A stretch of DNA of 13,327 nucleotides from an uncultured Actinomyces sp. (GCA_937926415.1 CALBAF010000313.1:1-13327), one strand, 5' to 3'; shown: positions 4,745 through 13,202, counted from the stretch's first letter. A program made the numbers and translations. Notes: generated by a model not told the origin, from the sequence alone.

Positions 4745-5653
4745 TCAGTCGAGCGACACCGGGGTGACGCCGTAGGGCGCCAGGCCGGCCACTCCCCCGT
4801 CGCGCGCCGTCAGGATGGACACGCCATCCTCGGTGATCGCGATCGAGTGTTCCCAGTGGGCGGCGTCGAGGCCGTCGACCGTGCGCACCGTCCACTCGTC
4901 GTCGTCCGTCTGTGAGGCGATGTCGCCACGCGTGAGCATCGGCTCGACGGCCAGGACCATGCCCGGCTTGAGGCGGGCTTGGATGCCGCGGACGTTGTAG
5001 TTAAGAACGTCCGGGGGCATGTGCATCTTCGTGCCGATGCCGTGCCCGACGAACTCCTCGATGATGCCGGCTTCCCAGCCGTTGATGAGAGCGTTCTCGG
5101 CGACGACGGTTTCGACCGCGTTGCCGACCGCGCTGATGCGCTTGCCGGTGGCCAGGCCCGCCAGTGCTGCCCACAGCGACTCGCGGGTCACGGCGTCGAG
5201 CTGTCGACGCTCGCGAAGCAGTTGCTCGTCCACCCCGGCGATCGCACCGGTTGCGCGCTCCCCAGCAGCGAAGTCTGCGTCAGACACGAAGGCCTCACCG
5301 ACGATGACACTGAATGCAGCGTCTCCGTGCCACTGGCGGCCGCCGCGCTCCACGTACGCGCCACAGTCGAAAGACACGATGTCGCCGGGAGCCAGCTCAT
5401 AGTCGCCGGGGATACCGTGAACGATCACGTCGTTCACCGAGATGCACACCGTCGCCGGATAGCCGTAGTAGCCCTTGAAGTTCGAGGTCGCTCCCCCGTC
5501 GGCGATCGCCTGGGCGCTCACCTCGTCCAGCTCACGCGTCGTAATGCCGGGGCGAATAGCGCCGCGCAGGGCCTCGTGGATCGACGCGACGACCAGGCCG
5601 GCCTCGCGCATCCATCGAAGCTCCTGCGCGGACTTCAGTTCAATGCGTGGCAT
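4745..5653 (-). CDS. map: Methionine aminopeptidase, type I, with internal insertion
   Basis: Removes the initiator methionine from nascent proteins; a dinuclear-metal enzyme of the pita-bread fold. The five ligands are visible: Asp96 (SFDCGAY), Asp111 (HGDAAF), His204 (GHGIGTKMH), Glu237 (AVEPML) and Glu268 (WEHSIAI). His79 in VIVHGIP is the usual substrate-side histidine. Length 302 exceeds E. coli MetAP (264). Most of the excess is about 30 residues between Asp111 and His204 (near 122-152, rich in Ala, Glu and Arg). The ATG at 5653 is 3 bases after the adk stop and has no strong ribosome binding site, which suggests translational coupling. Last gene before the 4698-4732 terminator. Confidence 0.96.
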   Translation of the reverse strand: MPRIELKSAQELRWMREAGLVVASIHEALRGAIRPGITTRELDEVSAQAIADGGATSNFKGYYGYPATVCISVNDVIVHGIPGDYELAPGDIVSFDCGAYVERGGRQWHGDAAFSVIVGEAFVSDADFAAGERATGAIAGVDEQLLRERRQLDAVTRESLWAALAGLATGKRISAVGNAVETVVAENALINGWEAGIIEEFVGHGIGTKMHMPPDVLNYNVRGIQARLKPGMVLAVEPMLTRGDIASQTDDDEWTVRTVDGLDAAHWEHSIAITEDGVSILTARDGGVAGLAPYGVTPVSLD

Positions 5654-5656
5654 CGC

Positions 5657-6235
5657 TTAGTTCTTTGCCCGCGAGTCGAGGATCGCAAAGATGCGAGCCG
5701 TGACCTCGTCGACCGTGCCACTGCCATCGACAACCTCCAGGAGGTCCTGGTCGACGTAGTAGGTGGCAACGGGCTCCGTCTGCTGGTGGTAGACCTCGAG
5801 ACGGTGACGCATGACGGGCTCGGTGTCGTCCGTGCGATGCTGCTCCTGAGCGCGCTTGAGCATGCGCTCCACGACCTCGTCCTCATCCACCTGGATCTCC
5901 AGGACGACATCAATGGCCTTACCCAGATCGAGAAGCATGTCACGCAGGACGTGCGCCTGCTCCAACGAACGCGGGTAGCCGTCAAGGAGGAAACCGTTAG
6001 CAGCGTCGGGGGCCGCGAGGCGCACCTTCACCATGGCGTTCGTGACCGAGTCCGGAACGAACTCGCCGCGATCCATGTAGGCCTGCGCCTGCTTGCCAAT
6101 CTCCGTACCTTCCGCCATGTTGGCACGGAAGATGTCGCCCGTCGAAATGGCCGGGATACCGAGGCGCTCAGCGATGCGCGACGCCTGGGTTCCCTTGCCG
6201 GCTCCGGGAGGGCCGAGGAGGATGACGACTGTCAT
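5657..6235 (-). CDS. adk: Adenylate kinase, short-LID form
   Basis: 192 residues. The P-loop GPPGAGKGT is at 8-16, the AMP-binding STGDIFR near 31-37, and GFLLDGYPRS is the conserved nucleotide-lid hinge. The LID is the short type (LKRAQEQHRTDDTEPVMRHR) without zinc cysteines, usual for actinobacteria. It converts ATP plus AMP to two ADP in the cytosol. The ATG at 6235 overlaps the secY stop by 3 bases (ATGA), so translation is coupled. The secY-adk-map order is the standard one. Confidence 0.98.
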   Translation of the reverse strand: MTVVILLGPPGAGKGTQASRIAERLGIPAISTGDIFRANMAEGTEIGKQAQAYMDRGEFVPDSVTNAMVKVRLAAPDAANGFLLDGYPRSLEQAHVLRDMLLDLGKAIDVVLEIQVDEDEVVERMLKRAQEQHRTDDTEPVMRHRLEVYHQQTEPVATYYVDQDLLEVVDGSGTVDEVTARIFAILDSRAKN

Positions 6236-7524
6236 TTCAGGAATCCTTCGTAGTGGTGCTGCTGCAGCTGCGTGTTGATTTCCTTCACCGTCTGCAGACC
6301 AACACCGATGATGATGAGCAGCGTGGTGCCACCGAAGGGCATCTGCGAGCTCGACAGCTTCAGCGGGATGATTGCCAGCGACGGCAGGAGGGCGATAATC
6401 ACCAGGTAGAGGGCACCCGCCGACGTGATTCGGTTGATCACGTAGCGTAGGTACTCAGCCGTGGGGCGACCCGCACGGTAACCCGGGATGAAGCCTCCGT
6501 ACTTCTTCATGTTGTCCGCGACCTCGTCCGGGTTGAACGTAATAGCGGTGTAGAAGAAGGCGAAGAAGAGAGTCATAAGGGCGTAGATCGTCAGGTAGAA
6601 CGAGCTGCCCTGCGTGAAGTGCGCGGAGATCCACTGAACCCACTTATCGTTCGGGCTGCCGAACTGCGCCGCCATCGGAGGCAGGGCGAGGATCGAGGAG
6701 GCGAAGATGACGGGAATAACGCCCGACATATTGATCTTCAGCGGAATATAGGTGGTGGTGCCGCCATACTGGCGACGACCGATCATGCGCTTGGCGTACT
6801 GGACCGGGATGCGGCGCTGAGCCTGCTCCACGTAAACGACGGCAATCGCGACGAGAAGAAGCAGCGCGACGATCGCGGCGACGGAACCCCACTTGCCGGC
6901 CTGGCCGATCGACAGGAGCTGCTCGGGCAGACGCGCGGCGATCGACGTGAAGATGAGCAGCGACATACCGTTACCGATACCACGCTCGGTGATGAGCTCG
7001 CCCAGCCACATGATGACGCCGGTACCGGCCATCATGACGATGATCATCATGATGAAGGTCATGACCGAACGGTCCTTGATGATGTCGTGGTTGCACGACT
7101 GGAAGAGCTGACCGCTGCGGGCCAGCGAGATCGTCGTGGTCGCCTGCAGGATACCCAGGAAGATCGTGAGGTAACGCGTGTACTGCGTCAGCTTCGCCTG
7201 GCCCGTCTGGCCTTCCTTATGGAGGTCATCGAAGCGAGGAATAACCACCCTCAGCAGCTGAATGATGATCGACGCGGTGATGTAGGGCATGATGCCCAGG
7301 GCGAAGATCGACAGCTGCAGGAGCGCGCCACCCGAGAACAGGTTGACAAGGTCGAGCAGCGACGCCTCCGACTCCTGCGACATACAGCGCTGCACGGCCT
7401 GCGAGTCGACACCGGGCGTCGGAATGAACGAACCCAGCCGGAACGCGGCCATGATGAAAAGGGTAAAGAGCAGCTTCCGACGCAGGTCGGGGGTACGGAA
7501 CGCCTGGGCGAATGCACCGAGCAA
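6232..7524 (-). CDS. secY: Protein translocase subunit SecY
   Basis: 430 residues, integral membrane channel of the Sec translocon. About ten hydrophobic segments are seen, for example 17-33, 66-88, 154-176, 214-233, 266-284, 308-329, 368-387 and 399-412. Signature one, [20 protein letters not shown], is at 65-84; signature two, [20 protein letters not shown], is at 254-273. The cytosolic SecA-contact region [18 protein letters not shown] is at 331-348. The start is TTG at 7524, chosen because AGGAGG lies 5 bases upstream and the family begins M-L-x-A-F. It is separated from rplO by two terminators, so it heads its own unit. Confidence 0.97.
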   Translation of the reverse strand: MLGAFAQAFRTPDLRRKLLFTLFIMAAFRLGSFIPTPGVDSQAVQRCMSQESEASLLDLVNLFSGGALLQLSIFALGIMPYITASIIIQLLRVVIPRFDDLHKEGQTGQAKLTQYTRYLTIFLGILQATTTISLARSGQLFQSCNHDIIKDRSVMTFIMMIIVMMAGTGVIMWLGELITERGIGNGMSLLIFTSIAARLPEQLLSIGQAGKWGSVAAIVALLLLVAIAVVYVEQAQRRIPVQYAKRMIGRRQYGGTTTYIPLKINMSGVIPVIFASSILALPPMAAQFGSPNDKWVQWISAHFTQGSSFYLTIYALMTLFFAFFYTAITFNPDEVADNMKKYGGFIPGYRAGRPTAEYLRYVINRITSAGALYLVIIALLPSLAIIPLKLSSSQMPFGGTTLLIIIGVGLQTVKEINTQLQQHHYEGFLK

Positions 7525-7552
7525 GGCTTCCTCCTACGGGTGATGGGCATGC

Positions 7553-7565
7553 GGGGCAAAGCCCC
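7553..7565 (-). other. Hairpin in secY leader
   Basis: GGGGC (7553-7557) and GCCCC (7561-7565) around AAA form a 5-bp stem about 12 bases upstream of the AGGAGG of secY. A second small stem, TACCC/GGGTA, lies at 7581-7595. Confidence 0.35.
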
Positions 7566-7589
7566 TAGACTGATCCAGCTTACCCGACA

Positions 7590-7660
7590 CGGGTAGTGGT
7601 TGGCGATATCCAATCATTAAAAAAGCGCATTGCCGCGTATTTAACGAGACGCGACGCGCG
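7590..7660 (-). promoter_or_regulatory. Probable promoter region of secY-adk-map
   Basis: An AT-rich island (minus strand CTTTTTTAATGATTGGATATC around 7603-7625) sits between the rplO terminators and secY. TAAGCT (7580-7575) would fit a TANNNT box, as would several alternatives; no matching -35 at normal spacing is convincing. The need for a promoter is inferred from the two upstream terminators. Confidence 0.4.
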
Positions 7661-7686
7661 AAATCCCCGTCTCAGGGGGTGAGTCG

Positions 7687-7732
7687 CTTTCGCGGGTGAG
7701 GCGCCGTTTGACAGCTCCTCACCCGCGGAAAG
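7687..7732 (-). terminator. Second terminator-like hairpin after rplO
   Basis: CGCGGGTGAGG (7691-7701) pairs perfectly with CCTCACCCGCG (7717-7727). CTTT/AAAG extends the stem with one bulged base, giving 15 bp around a 15-base loop. It lies downstream of the first hairpin on the transcript and has no U-tract. Confidence 0.6.
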
Positions 7733-7742
7733 ACAGACACGT

Positions 7743-7776
7743 AACGGGGGTGGCCCCTCGCGGGACCACCCCCGTT
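7743..7776 (-). terminator. Terminator of the spc operon after rplO
   Basis: Perfect 11-bp stem AACGGGGGTGG (7743-7753) with CCACCCCCGTT (7766-7776), and an inner CCC/GGG. It starts 6 bases past the rplO stop. Downstream on the transcript is a moderately U-rich stretch (GTGTCTGTCTTTCC). Confidence 0.8.
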
Positions 7777-7781
7777 CAGCG

Positions 7782-8246
7782 TCAGCGGGCCGAGATGGAC
7801 CCGCCGGCAGCCGTGATCTTAGCCTCGGCGGAGGAGGACCAGGAGTCGACCTCAACCTCGAGCTTGACGCTCAGTTCGCCGGTACCGAGCACCTTGACGG
7901 GCGCGGAGTCGCGAACGGCGTGCTTTGCGATGAGATCCTCGACCGTGACCTTGCCGCCCTCGGGGAAGAGCTCCCCGAGCTTGCCAACGTTCACGACCTG
8001 GTACTCAACGCGGAAGGGGTTCTTGAAGCCGCGAAGCTTCGGCAGACGCATGTGAATCGGCATCTGGCCACCCTCGAAGCCGGCAGCAACCTGGTAACGG
8101 GCCTTAGTGCCCTTGGTGCCACGGCCAGCGGTCTTACCCTTCGAACCTTCACCGCGACCCACGCGGGTCTTCGCGGTCTTGGCTCCCGGGGCAGGACGCA
8201 GGTGGTGCAGCTTAACGATCTGCGTCTTGTTCGTGGAGTCCGCCAT
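7782..8246 (-). CDS. rplO: 50S ribosomal protein L15
   Basis: 154 residues. The N-terminal glycine-rich, basic tail that threads into 23S rRNA is clear ([21 protein letters not shown] at about 26-46), followed by [19 protein letters not shown] at 57-75. The C-terminal globular part ends [10 protein letters not shown] late-assembly large-subunit protein. The ATG at 8246 has GGAGG about 10 bases upstream, overlapping the end of rpmD, from which it is separated by 2 bases. It closes the first transcription unit. Confidence 0.98.
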   Translation of the reverse strand: MADSTNKTQIVKLHHLRPAPGAKTAKTRVGRGEGSKGKTAGRGTKGTKARYQVAAGFEGGQMPIHMRLPKLRGFKNPFRVEYQVVNVGKLGELFPEGGKVTVEDLIAKHAVRDSAPVKVLGTGELSVKLEVEVDSWSSSAEAKITAAGGSISAR

Positions 8247-8248
8247 TG

Positions 8249-8431
8249 TCAGTCGACCTCCTCAGCGGTCACCAGGTGACGCACGGTGCGAACGGCGCCC
8301 AGAACGGCATCCGTCTGCTCACGCACGACACTCTGGCCGATCTTGCGCAGCCCGAGGGTGCGCAGCGTATCCTTCATGTTCTGCTTCGCGTGAGCAGAGG
8401 ACTTGACCTGCGTGATCTTCAGCTTTGCCAT
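8249..8431 (-). CDS. rpmD: 50S ribosomal protein L30
   Basis: 60 residues from the ATG at 8431 ([12 protein letters not shown]), the typical size. The conserved stretch [19 protein letters not shown] is at about 23-41. The A of the ATG is the last base of the rpsE stop (TGATG), so translation is coupled. A GTG one codon upstream (8434) is in frame but not needed. It lies between rpsE and rplO as in most bacteria. Confidence 0.96.
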   Translation of the reverse strand: MAKLKITQVKSSAHAKQNMKDTLRTLGLRKIGQSVVREQTDAVLGAVRTVRHLVTAEEVD

Positions 8432-9120
8432 CACTCAGTCACCCCCGCAGCTGCCTTATCAGCTTCGCTTGCCTCTGCGGCAGCGCGCTTCTCAGCTTCG
8501 CCTTCTGCGCGTGCACGGAGCATGGATGCGGGAGCAACGCGCTCGAGCGGAAGACCGCGGCGAGCTGCGACTGCTTCAGGCTGTTCCAGAAGCTTCAGTG
8601 CAGCAACAGTTGCGTGAACAATGTTTATTGCGTTGTCAGAACCGAGCGACTTCGTCAGCACGTCGTGGACGCCTGCAGCCTCAAGGACTGCGCGGACGGG
8701 GCCGCCGGCGATAACGCCGGTACCGGGGGCAGCCGGACGCAGGAGGACGACACCGGCGGTGTCGCGGCCCTGCACCACGTGCGTAATCGTGCGGCGGATC
8801 ATCGGAACGCGGAAGAAGTTCTTCTTCGCCTCCTCGACGCCCTTGGAAATGGCCTGAGGAACTTCCTTGGCCTTTCCGTAGCCGACGCCCACCGTGCCTT
8901 CGCCGTCACCCACGACAACCAGGGCGGTGAAGGAGAAACGACGTCCACCCTTCACGACCTTGGAGACGCGGTTGATCGTCACGACGCGCTCGATGTACTC
9001 GTTCTTGTTTTCGTTGTTCCGGCGGTTATCGCGATCGTTGCCGCGGCCGGAGCGGCGCTCACGGCGATCGTTGTTCTCGCCCGCGCCCGAACCGTTCCTG
9101 TCTCGCTGCTGTGCAGCCAT
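8431..9120 (-). CDS. rpsE: 30S ribosomal protein S5 with charged N- and C-terminal extensions
   Basis: 229 residues from the ATG at 9120 ([12 protein letters not shown]). The first ~40 residues are almost all Arg, Asn, Asp, Glu and Gly. The S5 double-stranded RNA-binding domain follows ([19 protein letters not shown], then [21 protein letters not shown]), and then the C-terminal domain ([23 protein letters not shown]). The tail after about 195 is Ala/Glu-rich. E. coli S5 has 167 residues. S5 acts in decoding accuracy at the mRNA entry. The frame is open upstream to 9261, but that part does not resemble S5 and overlaps rplR, so 9120 is chosen. Confidence 0.96.
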   Translation of the reverse strand: MAAQQRDRNGSGAGENNDRRERRSGRGNDRDNRRNNENKNEYIERVVTINRVSKVVKGGRRFSFTALVVVGDGEGTVGVGYGKAKEVPQAISKGVEEAKKNFFRVPMIRRTITHVVQGRDTAGVVLLRPAAPGTGVIAGGPVRAVLEAAGVHDVLTKSLGSDNAINIVHATVAALKLLEQPEAVAARRGLPLERVAPASMLRARAEGEAEKRAAAEASEADKAAAGVTE

Positions 9121-9148
9121 CAGATGATCTCTCTTTCTTTCGGCTCGT

Positions 9149-9520
9149 TCACAGCTCGAGTCCGCCCTCACGGGCGGCCTCGGCAACGGCCGCAACGCGA
9201 CCTGCGTACTTGTTACCACCGCGGTCGAAGACGACAGCGGAGATACCGGCAGCCTTCGCACGCTCGGCGATCAGTGCGCCGACCTTGCGAGCCTTGTCGG
9301 TCTTCGTGCCCTCGGAACCAGCGACCTCGGTCTCGATGTCGGAGGCCGACACCAGGGTGTGACCAACCGTATCGTCGATGACCTGAGCCACCATGTGGCG
9401 GTTCGAACGGGTGACGACCAGACGGGGACGCTCGGGCGTGCCGTTGATCTTCTTGCGGAGGCGGAGGTGACGGCGCTTGCGAGCGACGAACTTGCCCTTG
9501 CCCTTGATCGAGTAAGCCAT
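9149..9520 (-). CDS. rplR: 50S ribosomal protein L18
   Basis: 123 residues ([25 protein letters not shown]). The 5S rRNA-binding L18 core is clear: [24 protein letters not shown] and the end [30 protein letters not shown]. It anchors 5S rRNA in the central protuberance. The ATG at 9520 shares its A with the rplF stop (TGATG). A GTG one codon earlier (9523) is possible but less likely. rpsE begins 28 bases after its stop. Confidence 0.97.
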   Translation of the reverse strand: MAYSIKGKGKFVARKRRHLRLRKKINGTPERPRLVVTRSNRHMVAQVIDDTVGHTLVSASDIETEVAGSEGTKTDKARKVGALIAERAKAAGISAVVFDRGGNKYAGRVAAVAEAAREGGLEL

Positions 9521-10062
9521 CACTTACCAGCCTTTCCGACCTTGCGACGGATGGTCTCGCCCACGTAGTGGATGCCCTTGCCCTTGTAGGGCTCCGGCTT
9601 CTTCAGCTTGCGGATGCGAGCAGCGGTCTCACCGACGAGCTGCTTGTCGATTCCGGACACCGTGAACAGCGTCTGGGACTTCGGCGCAATCGTGAACTCG
9701 ATGCCCTCGGGCGGGGTGATGGTGATCGTGTGGGAGAAGCCCAGGGAGAACTCGAGGTCCTTGCCCTTGGCGACCACGCGGTAACCGGTACCCGTGATTT
9801 CGAGATCCTTCTTGTAGCCCTCGGTCACGCCGACGATCATGTTGGCGATCAGGGTGCGCGACAGTCCGTGGAGCGAACGCGAGGTGCGCTCGTCGTTGGG
9901 ACGCTCGACGATAACCTGGCCATCTTCGATCTTGGCGGTGATCGGCTCGGCAACAACGTGGGAGAGGGTGCCCTTGGGGCCCTTCACCGACACGTTCTGG
10001 CCGTCGATCGTGACGTCAACACCGGCGGGGATTGCGATGGGGTTCTTACCAATTCGCGACAT
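9520..10062 (-). CDS. rplF: 50S ribosomal protein L6
   Basis: 180 residues starting [19 protein letters not shown]. The two repeated L6 domains are visible: domain one with [12 protein letters not shown], domain two with [21 protein letters not shown]. The signature [25 protein letters not shown] ends the protein. It contacts the sarcin-ricin loop region near the factor-binding site. ATG at 10062 with GGAGG 8 bases upstream, 15 bases after the rpsH stop. Confidence 0.98.
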   Translation of the reverse strand: MSRIGKNPIAIPAGVDVTIDGQNVSVKGPKGTLSHVVAEPITAKIEDGQVIVERPNDERTSRSLHGLSRTLIANMIVGVTEGYKKDLEITGTGYRVVAKGKDLEFSLGFSHTITITPPEGIEFTIAPKSQTLFTVSGIDKQLVGETAARIRKLKKPEPYKGKGIHYVGETIRRKVGKAGK

Positions 10063-10077
10063 TGTTCAGCCTCCTCA

Positions 10078-10476
10078 TCACCAGATGTAGGCGAGGACTT
10101 CCCCACCCACACCCTTCTCGGCTGCCTGACGGTCGGTGAGCAGGCCGGAGGACGTGGACAGGATCGCCACGCCGAGGCCGCCGCGGACCTTGGGCAGGTT
10201 GGTGGACTTGGCGTACACGCGCAGACCAGGCTTGGACACGCGCTTGAGCCCCTGGATCGCGGCCTCGCGGTGCGAGCCGTACTTCAGGTTGATCGTCAGG
10301 GTCTTGCCCACGCGGGCATCCTCGACGGAGGTCGAGGCAATGTAGCCTTCCTCGACCAGGATGTTCGCAATCGCGTTCTTGAGCTTCGAGTACGGCATGG
10401 AGACCGTATCGTGGTGCGCACGATTCGCGTTGCGCAGACGCGTCAGCATATCTGCAATCGGGTCTGTCATTGTCAT
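10078..10476 (-). CDS. rpsH: 30S ribosomal protein S8
   Basis: 132 residues. N-terminal [17 protein letters not shown] and the C-terminal family signature [19 protein letters not shown] are clear. It binds the central domain of 16S rRNA early in assembly. Two ATGs lie two codons apart (10476 and 10470); the first is better spaced from the AGGGG upstream. That Shine-Dalgarno sits in a small GGGG-AATAAA-CCCC inverted repeat that could mask it. The 62-bp spacer from rpsZ also holds a larger stem, CGTCGCGG (10497-10504) with CC-T-GCGACG (10524-10532). Confidence 0.97.
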   Translation of the reverse strand: MTMTDPIADMLTRLRNANRAHHDTVSMPYSKLKNAIANILVEEGYIASTSVEDARVGKTLTINLKYGSHREAAIQGLKRVSKPGLRVYAKSTNLPKVRGGLGVAILSTSSGLLTDRQAAEKGVGGEVLAYIW

Positions 10477-10538
10477 GGGGGTTTATTCCCCTTCCTCGTC
10501 GCGGTTTCTCCGGTTACCCGGGACCTGCGACGTTCGTT

Positions 10539-10724
10539 TTACCAGCTGCTCTTGGTGACACCGGGGAGTTCGCCACGGTGGGCGAGCTCGCGCAGGCACA
10601 CGCGGCACAGTCCGAACTTGCGGTACACCGAGTGCGGACGACCGCAACGGTTGCACCGGGTGTAGGCACGCACGCCGAACTTCGGCTTGCGGGCAGCCTT
10701 GACCTTCAGGGATGTCTTGGCCAT
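10539..10724 (-). CDS. rpsZ: 30S ribosomal protein S14 type Z, zinc-binding
   Basis: 61 residues: the short zinc form, not the ~100-residue zinc-free form. Ligands are Cys24 and Cys27 (RCNRCGRP), and Cys40 and Cys43 (LCRVCLREL). It ends with the conserved [11 protein letters not shown]. It completes the head of the small subunit. The ATG at 10724 has GGAGG 8 bases upstream, overlapping the rplE stop region. Actinobacteria often also carry a zinc-free paralogue elsewhere, which this window cannot show. Confidence 0.97.
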   Translation of the reverse strand: MAKTSLKVKAARKPKFGVRAYTRCNRCGRPHSVYRKFGLCRVCLRELAHRGELPGVTKSSW

Positions 10725-10727
10725 GGG

Positions 10728-11273
10728 TCAGTCCTCCTTGAACGGGAAGCCGAGGTGACGGAGAAGGGCGCGACCCTCTTCGTCGGTGGTGGCCGAGGTG
10801 ACAACCGTAATGTCCATGCCGCGCACTCGGTCGATCGAGTCCTGATCGATCTCGTGGAACATCGACTGTTCCGTGAGACCGAAGGTGTAGTTGCCGTGAC
10901 CGTCGAACTGCTTAGGAGACAGTCCGCGGAAGTCACGGATACGGGGAAGCGCCGTCGAGAGGAGGCGATCCAGGAACTCCCACATGCGGTCGCCGCGAAG
11001 CGTGACGTGCGCACCGATCGCCTGGCCCTCACGCAGCTTGAACTGCGCGATGGACTTCTTGGCGCGGGTGGTCACGGGCTTCTGGCCGGTGATCGCGGTG
11101 AGGTCGCGGAGCGCGCCCTCGAGTGCCTTCGAGTCGCGAGCGGCCTCGCCGACACCCATGTTGACAACGATCTTCGTCAGTCCGCCGACCTGCATGACGT
11201 TCTCGTGCTTGAACTCAGCACGGAGCGCCTCACGGATCTCGGAGACGTACTTTTCCTTCAGACGCGGGGCCAT
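10728..11273 (-). CDS. rplE: 50S ribosomal protein L5
   Basis: 181 residues: [17 protein letters not shown], the signature [16 protein letters not shown] at 32-47, the 5S rRNA contact region [20 protein letters not shown], then [20 protein letters not shown] and [21 protein letters not shown]. It binds 5S rRNA and contacts P-site tRNA. The ATG at 11273 is 2 bases after the rplX stop; the GGAG used for initiation lies within the last codons of rplX, so the two are coupled. Confidence 0.98.
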   Translation of the reverse strand: MAPRLKEKYVSEIREALRAEFKHENVMQVGGLTKIVVNMGVGEAARDSKALEGALRDLTAITGQKPVTTRAKKSIAQFKLREGQAIGAHVTLRGDRMWEFLDRLLSTALPRIRDFRGLSPKQFDGHGNYTFGLTEQSMFHEIDQDSIDRVRGMDITVVTSATTDEEGRALLRHLGFPFKED

Positions 11274-11275
11274 GC

Positions 11276-11707
11276 TCAGATCTCCTTGCCCTGCTCAACG
11301 CCGCGCTTCGCGCCACCACGAGCCACGCGGACTCGGACGGTGCGGGTGCGGCCGCCGCGCTCAACGGTGTCCTCGCGGAAACCGACGCGAACGCGCTTCT
11401 TGGTCTCGGGGTCGACCAGTGCGACCTTGGACAGCGAAATGGGGGCTTCGATGGTCTCGATGCCGCCGGCGCTGCCCTGCTGGCCCTGGCGCACGTGGCG
11501 CGTCTTCAGGTTGATGCCCTCGACGAGGACCTTGCCCTCAGCCGGGAACACCTGGATGACGCGGCCCTGCTTGCCCTTGTCGCCGGGGGTCAGGGGCTCG
11601 AGGCCCTCTTCCGCACGGCGGGCGTTGCGCTCAGCCAGCGCCTTTTCATCGGACGTGCGTCCGCGAACGACCTCGACGAGGTCATTCTTACGAATCTTGG
11701 CTGCCAT
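11276..11707 (-). CDS. rplX: 50S ribosomal protein L24 with ~25-residue insertion in the KOW region
   Basis: 143 residues, well over the usual 100-110. The KOW motif is interrupted: the first strand ([14 protein letters not shown], 4-17) is followed by about 25 charged residues (18-42, including [19 protein letters not shown]) before [13 protein letters not shown] resumes at 43. The rest is normal ([29 protein letters not shown]). L24 starts assembly of the large subunit at 23S domain I. The ATG at 11707 has an excellent GGAGGTGATC upstream, overlapping the rplN end. The sequence reads through cleanly, so this is an insertion, not a frameshift. Confidence 0.96.
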   Translation of the reverse strand: MAAKIRKNDLVEVVRGRTSDEKALAERNARRAEEGLEPLTPGDKGKQGRVIQVFPAEGKVLVEGINLKTRHVRQGQQGSAGGIETIEAPISLSKVALVDPETKKRVRVGFREDTVERGGRTRTVRVRVARGGAKRGVEQGKEI

Positions 11708-11710
11708 GGA

Positions 11711-12079
11711 TCAGATCACCTCCGGAGCGAGGGAGACGATGCGCATGAACTTCTTGTCACGCAGCTCGCGGCCCACGGGGCCGAAGATACGCGTGCCACG
11801 CGGCTCGCCATTGTTGTTGATGATGACGGCCGCATTCTCGTCGAAACGAATGTAGGAACCGTCGGGGCGGCGGGTTTCCTTACGCGTGCGAACGATCACT
11901 GCCTTGACGACTTCGCCCTTCTTGACGTTGCCGCCGGGAATGGCGTCCTTCACGGTGGCGACAATCGTGTCGCCGATACCCGCGTAGCGCCGACCCGAGC
12001 CACCGAGAACACGGATGGTCAGGATCTCCTTGGCCCCTGTGTTGTCGGCGACCTTCAGTCGCGACTCCTGCTGAATCAT
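11711..12079 (-). CDS. rplN: 50S ribosomal protein L14
   Basis: 122 residues, exactly standard: [19 protein letters not shown], then [20 protein letters not shown] and the signature [20 protein letters not shown]. It binds 23S rRNA at the subunit interface and takes part in bridges with the small subunit. ATG at 12079 with AGGAG 10 bases upstream. It is separated from rpsQ by 88 bp, the classical S10/spc operon boundary, but no clear promoter or U-tailed terminator is visible there. Confidence 0.98.
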   Translation of the reverse strand: MIQQESRLKVADNTGAKEILTIRVLGGSGRRYAGIGDTIVATVKDAIPGGNVKKGEVVKAVIVRTRKETRRPDGSYIRFDENAAVIINNNGEPRGTRIFGPVGRELRDKKFMRIVSLAPEVI

Positions 12080-12160
12080 TTTCTATTGACTCCTGTCGTC
12101 GTGCCGGTTCTCTTCCGGATTGTACCGGTCGAGCCTTGCCGAACGGATTTCGGTCTGTGA

Positions 12161-12176
12161 GCGAAGGTCACTTCGC
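12161..12176 (-). other. Hairpin whose loop holds the rpsQ stop codon
   Basis: GCGAAG and CTTCGC form a perfect 6-bp stem around TGAC on the mRNA. The TGA in the loop is the rpsQ stop (12170-12168). A second 5-bp stem, CCGAA/TTCGG, follows at 12139-12153. Confidence 0.4.
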
Positions 12177-12434
12177 CTTTTCGAGGATCTCCACAACGCG
12201 CCAGCGCTTGGTGGCCGACAGCGGGCGGGTCTCCATGATGAGGACGAGATCGCCGACGCCGCACTCGTTGTGCTCGTCGTGAACCTTGACCTTCTTGTTC
12301 TTGCGCATGACCTTGCCGTAGAGGGCGTGCTTGACGCGGTCCTCGATCTGGACGACAACGGTCTTGTCCATCTTGTCGCTGACGACGTAGCCGCGACGGA
12401 CCTTACGCTCGTTACGAGCGGTGGTTTCTGCCAT
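12168..12434 (-). CDS. rpsQ: 30S ribosomal protein S17
   Basis: 88 residues from the ATG at 12434 ([20 protein letters not shown]). The OB-fold core follows: [50 protein letters not shown]. It is a primary 16S rRNA-binding protein at the 5-prime domain. An in-frame GTG at 12443 overlaps the rpmC stop (GTGA), but GAGGAG is correctly spaced only for 12434. Last gene of the S10-type block. Confidence 0.96.
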   Translation of the reverse strand: MAETTARNERKVRRGYVVSDKMDKTVVVQIEDRVKHALYGKVMRKNKKVKVHDEHNECGVGDLVLIMETRPLSATKRWRVVEILEKAK

Positions 12435-12439
12435 CAGGC

Positions 12440-12673
12440 TCACTCCTCAGTGCTCGGGGCGGTGCGGTAGCCAAGCTCCCGCTCACGCGCGATCGTGTAG
12501 ATCCGGGCAATGTCGCGGCGCACGGTCTTCATGCGACCGTGATCCTCGAGGTTGCCAACGGCCTGCGCAAAACGCAGGTTGAACAGCTCAGCCTTAGCCT
12601 TTTCCAGCTCCTTGGACAGCTGGGAGTTGTCCATTGCGTCGAGCTGCTCGGTGGTCAGACCCTTATCTGCCAT
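12440..12673 (-). CDS. rpmC: 50S ribosomal protein L29
   Basis: 77 residues, slightly longer than most L29. Two-helix coiled coil: [20 protein letters not shown] and [20 protein letters not shown], with the family signature at [17 protein letters not shown]. It sits at the exit tunnel beside L23, where signal recognition particle and trigger factor dock. The ATG at 12673 shares its A with the rplP stop (TGATG). Confidence 0.97.
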   Translation of the reverse strand: MADKGLTTEQLDAMDNSQLSKELEKAKAELFNLRFAQAVGNLEDHGRMKTVRRDIARIYTIARERELGYRTAPSTEE

Positions 12674-13092
12674 CAGATGTCACCACCCTCTCGGACCACG
12701 AAACGGGTCTTGATAGGAAGCTTGTGCTGGGCACGGCTGAGGGCCTCGCGAGCGAGCTCCTCCGGGACGCCTGCCAGCTCGAACATGACACGTCCGGGCT
12801 TGACGGGGGCAACCCACCACTCCGGAGCACCCTTACCGGAACCCATTCGGGTTTCGGCGGGCTTCTTCGTCAGGGGACGGTCCGGGAAGATGTTGATCCA
12901 GACCTTACCGCCACGCTTGATGTGACGCGTCACGGCAATACGAGCCGCCTCAATCTGACGGTTGGTGATGTACGCAGCCTCGAGAGCCTGGATGCCGTAG
13001 TCGCCGAACGCCAGTTCGGTGCCACCGGAGGCAAAGCCAGTGCGGTGAGGACGGTGCTGCTTGCGGTACTTAGTCCGACGGGGAATGAGCAT
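12673..13092 (-). CDS. rplP: 50S ribosomal protein L16
   Basis: 139 residues: [19 protein letters not shown], signature one [20 protein letters not shown], signature two [19 protein letters not shown], and the tail [19 protein letters not shown]. It organises the A-site tRNA region of the large subunit. ATG at 13092 with GGAGG 11 bases upstream, lying inside the rpsC end; the gap to rpsC is 5 bases. Confidence 0.98.
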   Translation of the reverse strand: MLIPRRTKYRKQHRPHRTGFASGGTELAFGDYGIQALEAAYITNRQIEAARIAVTRHIKRGGKVWINIFPDRPLTKKPAETRMGSGKGAPEWWVAPVKPGRVMFELAGVPEELAREALSRAQHKLPIKTRFVVREGGDI

Positions 13093-13097
13093 TGGGC

Positions 13098-13202
13098 TCA
13101 GGCCTCCGTTCCGGTCTCGGTAGCGGCAGGTGCTTCAGCCTGAGCTGCCTGCTGCTGAGTGTTCTCGTGCTGCTGCTGGCCACGCTGTCCGCGACGGTCG
13201 AC
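13098..13202 (-). CDS. rpsC: 30S ribosomal protein S3, C-terminal tail only
   Basis: The stop TGA is at 13100-13098, just upstream of rplP as expected for rpsC. The last ~34 residues read [17 protein letters not shown] and then an Ala/Glu-rich end, ATETGTEA, typical of actinobacterial S3 tails. Beyond about 13202 the same frame stays open but does not give the S3 KH-domain end (no IGVKVWIYKG-like segment where it should soon appear). The identity rests on position and tail composition. The gene appears broken at GTCGAC by the join described in the findings. Confidence 0.7.
   Translation of the reverse strand, partial: VDRRGQRGQQQHENTQQQAAQAEAPAATETGTEA

Noticed and set aside
4979..6253. 424-codon open frame on the plus strand opposite map and adk
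   Set aside because: It is antisense to two clear, conserved genes and reads as a mirror product of GC-rich codons (Asp/Leu/Val/Arg-rich); no start signal supports it.
7708..7713. Perfect TTGACA on the plus strand as a -35 box
   Set aside because: It lies in the loop of a terminator, has no matching -10, and no plus-strand gene follows.
8247..8262. A second GTCGAC, in the rpmD-rplO junction, as another chimeric join
   Set aside because: Both genes read through normally with correct neighbours, so the site is ordinary sequence.
8431..9261. Longer form of S5 starting at 9261
   Set aside because: The extra 47 residues overlap rplR, are unlike S5, and the ATG at 9120 begins a sensible N-terminus.
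10470..11855. 461-codon plus-strand open frame opposite rpsZ, rplE and rplX
   Set aside because: It covers three certain ribosomal genes on the other strand and shows no domain.
12080..12167. Promoter for the spc operon in the rpsQ-rplN spacer
   Set aside because: This is a classical operon boundary, but no convincing -35/-10 pair or strong terminator could be identified in the 88 bp.
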